A stretch of 5,232 nucleotides of DNA from Flavobacteriales bacterium. GTDB lineage: Bacteria > Bacteroidota > Bacteroidia > Flavobacteriales_D > Crocinitomicaceae. Position 1 is the first letter of the stretch. Every line of letters begins with the position of its first letter. The stretch lies in assembly GCA_947462695.1 (NCBI GenBank), contig CANHQC010000160.1:1-5232 (forward strand), given 5' to 3'. The translations under genes and the position numbers were made by a program. Positions 1 to 5,232 of this stretch are shown here, one piece after another. Below the pieces are notes generated by a model. It was not told where the DNA came from, did not search any database, and saw only the letters and a list, made by a program, of their open reading frames with translations.

Positions 1-424
1 GAATCATTTCTTCGTTGCATTCACCGGATTTATGAATTTTTCGCGATGGAAGTGAAACTGTTATGAGCTCATAAATGATATCAAAAAGTTCCAGTTCATA
101 AGCGTCTGGGTGCAACACATGCAGATTTTCGTCATCACTCGATTGTGTTCCGAATGAAAAAATCACTTTAAATTGCCCTTTTACAGGTACTTCAAGTGGG
201 TCATTACAGCGGTCACAAGTGGTAAAAACTTCACCAGAAATGGAAAAATCAGCGATGAGCATCGTTTCTTTTTTCTCCAGTTTCAGTTGAGCATTCACCT
301 TGCCTCGCTGAATGATCGAATAATCTACTTCGTCAAAGAACGTATCCCCAATTTCAAATGCGAAATCGTGGAATCCTAATTTCAAGCCAACAAAAGGAAT
401 GTTATACGACTGGCGCTCTTTCAT
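1..424 (-). CDS. DUF177 / YceD-family protein, partial (C-terminus outside window)
   Basis: Reading the minus strand from the ATG at 424 gives an open frame of 141 codons (starting MKERQSYNIPFVGLKLG) that runs off the left edge, so the C-terminus is missing. The family hallmark is visible: a CDRC motif at residues 70-73 followed by a proline and then beta-strand-like sequence, an acidic stretch (SSDDEN, 95-100), and a late segment PSRKIHKSGEC with a third cysteine at 136. DUF177 (YceD) proteins are small cytosolic proteins; family members in E. coli and plant chloroplasts have been linked to 23S rRNA accumulation, and the gene normally sits directly before rpmF (ribosomal protein L32). That neighbour would lie beyond base 1 and cannot be checked here. 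The gene follows pdxA on the same strand after 75 bases that contain a promoter-like box. No Shine-Dalgarno sequence precedes the start; the start was chosen because it is the first Met and gives the usual N-terminus for Bacteroidota homologues. The family call is firm, the exact role less so. Confidence 0.88.
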   Translation of the reverse strand, partial: MKERQSYNIPFVGLKLGFHDFAFEIGDTFFDEVDYSIIQRGKVNAQLKLEKKETMLIADFSISGEVFTTCDRCNDPLEVPVKGQFKVIFSFGTQSSDDENLHVLHPDAYELELFDIIYELITVSLPSRKIHKSGECNEEMI

Positions 425-441
425 TAGTCAAAATTGGGAGG

Positions 442-449
442 CAAAGTTA
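442..449 (-). promoter_or_regulatory. Candidate Bacteroidota promoter (-7 box TAACTTTG) for DUF177
   Basis: On the minus strand, 442-449 reads TAACTTTG, an exact match to the Bacteroidota -7 consensus TAnnTTTG. It lies 17 bases upstream of the DUF177 ATG, so transcription would start about 11-14 bases before that codon. No clear TTG/TTTG -33 element is present at the expected distance, which lowers confidence. Its position in the only sizeable gap of the minus-strand cluster supports a separate promoter for DUF177 and the genes after it. Confidence 0.55.
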
Positions 450-460
450 ACACTTTTAAC
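446..460. repeat. Short inverted repeat GTTAA-N5-TTAAC overlapping the DUF177 promoter
   Basis: A perfect 5-base inverted repeat with a 5-base spacer overlaps the upstream half of the TAACTTTG box. Such a placement could be an operator, but the arms are short and AT-rich, so chance is a real possibility. No regulator is encoded nearby. Confidence 0.25.
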
Positions 461-499
461 GATACCTTGTTTATATCTTTCATTTTTTTGAATGACTAC

Positions 500-1600
500 T
501 CATTCTATTTCTCCACTTCCCCGTCGTTTATCCTTTTCTTTCACCTGACTTTGAAGAGGGTTCGATGTCAATTCGCGGTAATTTATTCTACTTCGGTATA
601 TATCCATGGCCGTATAAATCGCTTGACGCATTGAATTCGCAGAAGCCTTTCCTTTTCCTGCAATATCAAATGCTGTCCCGTGGTCAGGTGACGTGCGCAC
701 AATTGGAAGTCCGGCAGTATAATTGACCCCATCATTGAATGCCAATGCCTTGAAAGCTGCCAAGCCCTGGTCGTGATACATAGCTAACACACCGTCAAAT
801 TGACTACGTGTTTCTGATCCAAAAAATCCATCTGCAGGGTATGGACCAAATGCCAGCATTCCATCTTGCTTCACTTGATTAATGGCAGGCGTAATAATTT
901 CTTGTTCTTCCGTGCCCATTTTTCCATTTTCTCCAGCATGTGGATTCAATCCAAGTACGGCGATTTTAGGACGGACAACTCCAAAGTCTTTCTTCAAACT
1001 TGTTTCAAAAGCTTTTAGTTTATCTGCAATCAACGACTTTGTTAATGTACTGTGTACTTCTTTTAACGGAACATGAACAGTAGCAAGGGCCACTCGCAGG
1101 TGACCATCGACCATAACCATCAACGCTTGTTCCTCCCCTGAAAGATCAGCAAGGTATTCGGTGTGACCGGGAAATTGAAACCCTGATTTTGCCATGGCTT
1201 CTTTTGATATTGGCGCGGTTACCAATACATCAATTTTACCTGAAGCTAGGTCTTGTGTAGCTCGCTCAAGTGCCAGAAAAGCCAGTTTCCCACCAAGTTC
1301 GGTAACCTGTCCGAGTTGAATCTCAACATCCTCTGACCAGACGTTCACAACATTGATTTTGCGCAATTGTGCTTCTTCAGCCAGCTTACAACTTTGGTAG
1401 TTAAATTCTTGTTCGTTCAGTACCTTTTTGTACTGCGAAAACACCTTTGTAGAACCATAAATAATGGGCATACAGTCCAACAGCATGCGGGAGTCAATGA
1501 AGGTTTTCATAATGACTTCAGGACCAATGCCATTGATGTCACCAATTGAGATACCAACTTTTAATGGATTGGGATTTCCAACCTCTTTTTCTTTCTCCAT
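500..1600 (-). CDS. pdxA: 4-hydroxythreonine-4-phosphate dehydrogenase PdxA
   Basis: PdxA catalyses the NAD-dependent oxidation of 4-phosphohydroxy-L-threonine, which decarboxylates to 3-amino-2-oxopropyl phosphate; PdxJ then uses this to make pyridoxine phosphate (DXP-dependent vitamin B6 pathway, cytosol). The 366-aa product shows the family blocks in order: GISIGDINGIGPE (16-28), the substrate loop PGHTEYL (144-150, His146), ATVHVP (173-178, His176), GLNPHAGENGKMGTEE (217-232, His221), AMYHDQG (273-279, His276) and TSPDHGTA (303-310). By alignment with E. coli PdxA, His176, His221 and His276 correspond to metal ligands His166, His211 and His266, so the active site looks intact. The N-terminal GDxNGIGPE differs from the proteobacterial PGEPAGIGP form. 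Residues about 346-366 form a charged tail (KEKDKRR) beyond the conserved fold. The ATG at 1600 lies 3 bases after the aminopeptidase stop codon with no Shine-Dalgarno sequence, which suggests translational coupling. Confidence 0.97.
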   Translation of the reverse strand: MEKEKEVGNPNPLKVGISIGDINGIGPEVIMKTFIDSRMLLDCMPIIYGSTKVFSQYKKVLNEQEFNYQSCKLAEEAQLRKINVVNVWSEDVEIQLGQVTELGGKLAFLALERATQDLASGKIDVLVTAPISKEAMAKSGFQFPGHTEYLADLSGEEQALMVMVDGHLRVALATVHVPLKEVHSTLTKSLIADKLKAFETSLKKDFGVVRPKIAVLGLNPHAGENGKMGTEEQEIITPAINQVKQDGMLAFGPYPADGFFGSETRSQFDGVLAMYHDQGLAAFKALAFNDGVNYTAGLPIVRTSPDHGTAFDIAGKGKASANSMRQAIYTAMDIYRSRINYRELTSNPLQSQVKEKDKRRGSGEIE

Positions 1601-1603
1601 GAA

Positions 1604-2998
1604 TTAATAGTTTTTGAAGAACTGATACAACAATCGTATTCCAGCTCCTGTTCCACCTTGTGTGCGGTAGTGTTCTTTTTTATCAAGCCATGCAGGACCT
1701 GCGATATCCATATGAATGTAAGGTGCTTTCACAAAATGCTCAAGGAACTTGCCCGCGCTAATCATACCGGCATTTGGTCCACCAATGTTTTTCAAATCGG
1801 CAATGGTTGACTTCATTTCCTCACCATATTCCTCCCAGAAAGGGAAACGAACCACACGTTCAAAGACTTCTTCACCGGCTTCTTCCAGTTTTTTGAACTT
1901 CGCATCGGAGGCATTACCCATGATAACTGAGGCATGTGTGCCAATAGCTCGCAATGCAGCTCCAGTCAAGGTTGCTGCATCAATCACCAATTCAGGCTTG
2001 TATTTATTGGCGTAAGCCAGTGCATCCGCTAAAATTAAACGTCCTTCGGCATCTGTATTGAGCACTTCAACAGTTGTTCCGTTGTACATTGTCAACACAT
2101 CACCAGGTGTATATGCGTGCATTCCGGGACGATTATCTGTAGCCGGGATAAGCGCAATAAGATGGACATCCAATTTTTGCAGTGCTGCAAGGTAAATAGC
2201 ACCAGCCATACACGCCGCACCTGCCATATCGCTTTTCATGCAGTCCATTGATCCCGGTGTAGGCTTCAAACTTAATCCACCTGTATCGTACACGACACCT
2301 TTACCTACCAAAACAACTGGCTTTTTGTTCTTCGCATTTTTTGGCTTGTATTCAACAATGGTAAACGTTGGTGGTTCAATGGAGCCTCTATTAACGCCTA
2401 ATAATCCGCCCATTTTGAGCGATTCGATTTGAGTTTTTTCAAGAATTTGAACACTCAAACCGGTTTGTTCGCCTAACTGAGCGATTTGAGCCGCCAATTG
2501 TTCTGCATTTAAATAGTTCACCGGATCATTCACGCGATCTCTTGCCCAGAAAACAGCCTGTTGTATGGCTTTTAATTCATCGCATTTTTTTGCGCTTAAC
2601 GTATCCGGGACGTGAATAATCGAAATCCGCTCCTTTTTTTTATCGTCTGTTGAGAAGAGTTTTGCGTATTTGTAGGAGCCAAGTAGTATTCCTTCCAACA
2701 CATAGTAAATGGCTGCCGGCGCTCCATCTAAGCAGATCTCTTGTTCATCTTTCGTCAACTGATTCAGAACTTTCGAGCCGGCAACGCGCAACTGCTCTGG
2801 AGTCTGATCACCTTTAATAAAAAAGACATGTCCTTCAACAGTCTTTAAAAAATCAACTGAATCACTTCCTTTCAAAAATTGTTCACTGAACGCTTTAAGG
2901 GATTTACTGCTTTGCAGACTTTCAGGTACTTTTTTTCCAAATACATGAACGACCGTCCCTAAGTGTTTGATCGACTTCTCTCTAACAAGCTGTATCAT
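1604..2998 (-). CDS. pepA: M17-family leucyl aminopeptidase (cytosol aminopeptidase)
   Basis: This is a 464-aa dizinc aminopeptidase of peptidase family M17, which removes N-terminal residues (leucine and other hydrophobic residues preferred) from peptides in the cytosol and usually works as a hexamer. The N-terminal part (about 1-150) is the divergent macro-like domain; the catalytic domain follows. All active-site residues are present: Lys233 and Asp238 in VGKGVVYDTGG, Lys245 in SLKP, Asp257 in MKSDMAGAA, and Asp316, Glu318 and Arg320 in the family signature NTDAEGRL (314-321). By alignment with E. coli PepA these match Lys270, Asp275, Lys282, Asp293, Asp352, Glu354 and Arg356. The length is slightly short but normal for Bacteroidota versions. 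The ATG overlaps the lipoprotein stop codon as ATGA, and an A-rich stretch rather than a Shine-Dalgarno sequence precedes it. pdxA follows after 3 bases. The symbol refers to the family; whether it has PepA's DNA-binding side roles cannot be judged from the divergent N-terminus. Confidence 0.96.
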   Translation of the reverse strand: MIQLVREKSIKHLGTVVHVFGKKVPESLQSSKSLKAFSEQFLKGSDSVDFLKTVEGHVFFIKGDQTPEQLRVAGSKVLNQLTKDEQEICLDGAPAAIYYVLEGILLGSYKYAKLFSTDDKKKERISIIHVPDTLSAKKCDELKAIQQAVFWARDRVNDPVNYLNAEQLAAQIAQLGEQTGLSVQILEKTQIESLKMGGLLGVNRGSIEPPTFTIVEYKPKNAKNKKPVVLVGKGVVYDTGGLSLKPTPGSMDCMKSDMAGAACMAGAIYLAALQKLDVHLIALIPATDNRPGMHAYTPGDVLTMYNGTTVEVLNTDAEGRLILADALAYANKYKPELVIDAATLTGAALRAIGTHASVIMGNASDAKFKKLEEAGEEVFERVVRFPFWEEYGEEMKSTIADLKNIGGPNAGMISAGKFLEHFVKAPYIHMDIAGPAWLDKKEHYRTQGGTGAGIRLLYQFFKNY

Positions 2999-4023
2999 TT
3001 CTTTTGATTTTTGGTAAAGTTACGCATCTTGTTTGGATCGGCGGTAGAAGCATGCTCCGTTTCATACTTGAAAAATTCTACTCGAATCGCTGTTGATTGG
3101 TGACCTTGATTTTCTTTTTTTCGAACCATTTTATCAATCCAACCGCGTTTATTTCTCGATAACAAATGGTAGGTATGGCTTAAAAATCCTTCATCTGAAA
3201 ACGTGGAATCTATGAAGTGATTGAAGTTCCCGCCTTTCGCATAGGCATAATTCCGATGAACATAAAACGGGTAATTATCGACGGATAAGCGCGTTGTATT
3301 TTTTTGGTAATTCCGTTTCCAGTTGATTTCATTTTCAATGACCACCTTATTTTTTAAGTGAAACATGCGTTCGGGCTCAATCACAGTACCAAGAATTATC
3401 CAATCGGAGGCTTTCGGATTGGCAATGGAATCAATGGAAACTACTCCCCAGTTGGCGGGCGAATTGAAAACAAAAAGGCCGGTTTTACTCACTTCGTCTC
3501 GGTAACTTAATAGTTTAGGCGTTTTGTTTACGAACCTGTCTAAGCGAAATGGGAAATCCGCCGGCAAATCTGCATCAGGAAGAAATCCCGTCGCGTCCAT
3601 TTTATAGGCAGCAGAAAAACCAGCCTGATCAATGGTGTCGTAATAACCAAACGTCATGTGTCCAACATCTTGATCGTCGTAATAATGGGTAACCCTTATT
3701 TTTTTTACTCTTCCGCTGGCAAAAAACCAATATTGTCGCCGTTCCCTTAGCGATTGTACCGGTTGACCATTTTCAAGGGTATCGTCTAAGTCAATTAGAA
3801 AAATAGACCTGTCAATTCGTGAAATTCCTTCTTTCGAAATGAGGTTCGAATCGAACCAAACTGGAAACGATAAGTAGTTTTCAGTTTCACCATAAAGTCG
3901 ATCAATGAAGATAGGATCCTTCCCGTTTTGTTCTTCAATAATCGCGCGATCAGCAGAAGACCCCTCTTTGCAACCTGAGGCGATGCATAGAAAAAGAAGT
4001 GACAATGAAAGAATGCGAAACAT
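2995..4023 (-). CDS. Hypothetical lipoprotein, 342 aa, function unknown
   Basis: I do not recognise this protein. It begins with a lipoprotein signal peptide: a short basic start (MFR), a hydrophobic core (residues 4-15) and the lipobox IASGC with the predicted lipidated cysteine at 18. The mature protein should be anchored to a membrane outside the cytoplasm. The residues after the cysteine (KEGSSAD) only partly resemble the lysine-plus-acidic surface export signals of Bacteroidota lipoproteins, so its location (periplasmic or surface face) is open. The rest is rich in aromatic residues and alternating strand-like segments, for example RRQYWFFASGRVKKIRV (95-111) and MTFGYYD (123-129), with a basic C-terminus. 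There is no further membrane segment and no clear catalytic motif. The gene is first in the minus-strand cluster, and its TGA overlaps the aminopeptidase ATG by 4 bases, implying co-expression. The start is supported by the signal peptide; no Shine-Dalgarno sequence is seen. Real gene: confident. Function: unknown. Confidence 0.85.
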   Translation of the reverse strand: MFRILSLSLLFLCIASGCKEGSSADRAIIEEQNGKDPIFIDRLYGETENYLSFPVWFDSNLISKEGISRIDRSIFLIDLDDTLENGQPVQSLRERRQYWFFASGRVKKIRVTHYYDDQDVGHMTFGYYDTIDQAGFSAAYKMDATGFLPDADLPADFPFRLDRFVNKTPKLLSYRDEVSKTGLFVFNSPANWGVVSIDSIANPKASDWIILGTVIEPERMFHLKNKVVIENEINWKRNYQKNTTRLSVDNYPFYVHRNYAYAKGGNFNHFIDSTFSDEGFLSHTYHLLSRNKRGWIDKMVRKKENQGHQSTAIRVEFFKYETEHASTADPNKMRNFTKNQKK

Positions 4024-4099
4024 GCCGACAAGTTACTAAGAAATGACTAATGTCTTCGAACTGTAATTGGAATCATTCTTTTATCCGTAATTTTGAGTC
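4024..4099. other. Divergent intergenic region between lipoprotein gene and ygiQ
   Basis: These 76 bases must hold the promoters for both the lipoprotein-pepA-pdxA cluster (minus) and ygiQ (plus). The plus-strand promoter is clear and listed separately. On the minus strand I find no good TAnnTTTG match; the nearest, TAACTTGT just upstream of the lipoprotein ATG, fits poorly. A direct repeat GTAATT occurs at 4063-4068 and 4087-4092, and a TTCGAA palindrome at 4055-4060; neither has an assigned role. Confidence 0.6.
4067..4095 (+). promoter_or_regulatory. Candidate Bacteroidota promoter for ygiQ (TTG, 18 bases, TAATTTTG)
   Basis: TAATTTTG at 4088-4095 matches the -7 consensus TAnnTTTG exactly, and a TTG at 4067-4069 lies 18 bases upstream, about where the -33 element belongs. 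The box ends 4 bases before the ygiQ ATG at 4100, so the predicted transcription start falls on or within a few bases of the start codon. This would leave little or no 5' untranslated region. Confidence 0.6.
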
Positions 4100-5232
4100 A
4101 TGATCAACGAACGTCCACTTACCGATTGGTTGCCCCTTACTGCCAAAGAAGTAGAAAAACGCGGTTGGGATGAACTCGATGTAATTCTTATTTCAGGTGA
4201 TGCTTATGTCGATCACCCATCTTTTGGTACAGCTGTAATTGGCAGAATCATTGAAGATGAAGGATTCAAGATTGGAATTATTGCCCAACCCAATTGGCGT
4301 GATGACCTGCGGGATTTCAAAAAATTAGGGAAGCCAAAGTACTTTTTCGGGGTAACTGCAGGCTGTATGGATTCGATGGTCAATCACTACACGGCCAACA
4401 AACGGTTACGTTCAACAGATGCATATACTCCTGGCGGAGCAGCCGGATTTCGCCCTGATTATCCGACAGTCGTTTACAGCAATATTCTGAAAGAGCTCTA
4501 TCCGGACGTTCCTATTTTGATCGGTGGAATTGAAGCGTCACTTCGACGAGTTACCCATTACGATTATTGGCAAGATCAACTTCGACCATCTATTTTGGTT
4601 GATTCTCAAGCCGATTTGTTGGTTTATGGAATGGGTGATCAACCCCTGAGAGAGATTTTACAGTTATTAAAAAAGGGTGTTCCTTTTTCCAATCTGCGCA
4701 CGTTGAAGCAAGTTGCCTTTTTACAGCCTGCAGAAGAACCGTTGCCGAAAAATAAGCAGTGGGAAACAATTACACTGGCAAGTCACGAAGAATGCCTTTC
4801 CGATAAATTGAAGTACGCTGCTAATTTTAAACATGTAGAGGTAGAATCCAATAAGTGGCAAGCTGATCGTATTATTCAACAGGTGGGTGAACAGATGTTG
4901 GTGATCAATCCGCCGTATAAAACGATGACGGAAAACGAAATTGACCGTTCGTTTGATTTGCCCTATACCCGTTTGCCACATCCCAAATACAAAAAGCGCG
5001 GAACGATTCCGGCTTACGAGATGATTAAATTCTCCATCAACATGCACCGCGGATGTTTTGGTGGATGCAGTTTTTGTACGATTTCGGCGCATCAAGGAAA
5101 ATTCATTGCTTCGCGAAGTGAGCAATCGATTTTGAATGAAGTAGAGGAGGTGGTCAATCACCCTGAATTTAAAGGTTACATATCCGATTTAGGCGGACCT
5201 TCAGCGAATATGTACAAAATGAAGGGGAAGGA
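4100..5232 (+). CDS. ygiQ: YgiQ-family radical SAM protein, partial (C-terminus outside window)
   Basis: The plus-strand frame from the ATG at 4100 stays open for 377 codons to the right edge. It reads as the first half or more of a YgiQ (UPF0313) protein, which in full is usually about 600-740 aa. Family blocks are plain: RPLTDWLPLT (5-14), the GDAYVDHPSFG motif (33-43), GVTAG, VNHYTANKRLR (94-104), GGIEASLRR (142-150) followed by the HYDYW block, then the radical SAM iron-sulfur motif C319-x3-C323-x2-C326 (HRGCFGGCSFC), and ISDLGGPSANMY (361-372). The three cysteines should bind a 4Fe-4S cluster that cleaves S-adenosylmethionine; the N-terminal region resembles cobalamin-binding-type folds seen in related radical SAM enzymes. 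The substrate and reaction are unknown. Compared with E. coli YgiQ, as I recall it, the segment between the two domains (about residues 210-250) is shorter. The next methionine is about 80 residues in, past conserved blocks, so this start is secure despite the lack of a Shine-Dalgarno sequence. Confidence 0.95.
   Translation, partial: MINERPLTDWLPLTAKEVEKRGWDELDVILISGDAYVDHPSFGTAVIGRIIEDEGFKIGIIAQPNWRDDLRDFKKLGKPKYFFGVTAGCMDSMVNHYTANKRLRSTDAYTPGGAAGFRPDYPTVVYSNILKELYPDVPILIGGIEASLRRVTHYDYWQDQLRPSILVDSQADLLVYGMGDQPLREILQLLKKGVPFSNLRTLKQVAFLQPAEEPLPKNKQWETITLASHEECLSDKLKYAANFKHVEVESNKWQADRIIQQVGEQMLVINPPYKTMTENEIDRSFDLPYTRLPHPKYKKRGTIPAYEMIKFSINMHRGCFGGCSFCTISAHQGKFIASRSEQSILNEVEEVVNHPEFKGYISDLGGPSANMYKMKGK

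Noticed and set aside
480..495. Inverted repeat TCATT-N6-AATGA just after the pdxA stop codon, as a possible terminator.
   Set aside because: The stem is 5 AT-rich base pairs around a homopolymer loop with no following T-run on the minus strand, too weak to call a terminator.
3774..3800. FLIDLDDTL at lipoprotein residues 75-83 resembles HAD-phosphatase motif I (DxDxT).
   Set aside because: It lies in a secreted lipoprotein, is preceded by about 55 mature residues that do not resemble a HAD fold, and I find no convincing motif II (Ser/Thr), III (Lys) or IV (acidic pair) in order. Probably chance; a structure prediction would settle it.
3795..4031. 78-codon minus-strand frame overlapping the start of the lipoprotein gene.
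   Set aside because: It overlaps the signal-peptide-bearing lipoprotein frame on the same strand and shows no domain; the lipoprotein frame is the longer and better supported.
4024..4031. TAACTTGT-like sequence as a -7 box for the lipoprotein-pepA-pdxA cluster.
   Set aside because: It departs from TAnnTTTG at the last conserved positions, has no matching upstream TTG, and almost abuts the ATG; too weak to annotate as a promoter.
4043..4066. Seven-codon ORF (MTNVFEL) upstream of ygiQ as a leader peptide.
   Set aside because: It lies upstream of the predicted transcription start for ygiQ, has no ribosome-binding signal, and short ORFs of this size are expected by chance.
4721..5161. 146-codon open frame on the minus strand inside ygiQ.
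   Set aside because: It is antisense to a strongly conserved YgiQ coding region, and its translation has no recognisable domain; it is a shadow frame.

Overview
The window fits a member of the Bacteroidota. Three things point there: two exact TAnnTTTG promoter -7 boxes, no Shine-Dalgarno sequences ahead of any gene, and the gene order pdxA then DUF177 (with rpmF expected just beyond the left edge). PdxA also carries the N-terminal GDINGIGPE form that I associate with this phylum. Base composition is moderately AT-rich. I cannot place it below phylum level with confidence; Flavobacteriia or Cytophagia would both fit.

Layout. Bases 1-4023 hold four genes, all on the minus strand. In transcription order they are an unrecognised 342-aa lipoprotein (4023 to 2995), an M17 leucyl aminopeptidase (2998 to 1604), pdxA (1600 to 500), and a DUF177/YceD-family gene (424 to 1) cut by the left edge. 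The first three are packed like one transcription unit: a 4-base ATGA overlap, then a 3-base gap. A 75-base gap with its own promoter-like sequence separates pdxA from DUF177, so DUF177 and whatever follows can probably be transcribed independently. On the plus strand, diverging from the lipoprotein across 76 bases, is a YgiQ-family radical SAM gene (4100 onward), cut by the right edge.

How the genes relate. PdxA (vitamin B6 synthesis) and the aminopeptidase (cytosolic peptide turnover) are housekeeping enzymes. DUF177 is linked to 23S rRNA/ribosome biogenesis and usually precedes the L32 gene. YgiQ is widespread but of unknown reaction. The lipoprotein is the only product without a recognisable family. 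I see no mobile element, CRISPR array, RNA gene or defence-type system, and nothing that convincingly amounts to a new biological system. The items most worth a second look are the promoter whose predicted start falls on the ygiQ ATG (possible leaderless mRNA), the promoter plus inverted repeat ahead of DUF177, and the unknown lipoprotein coupled to the aminopeptidase gene.
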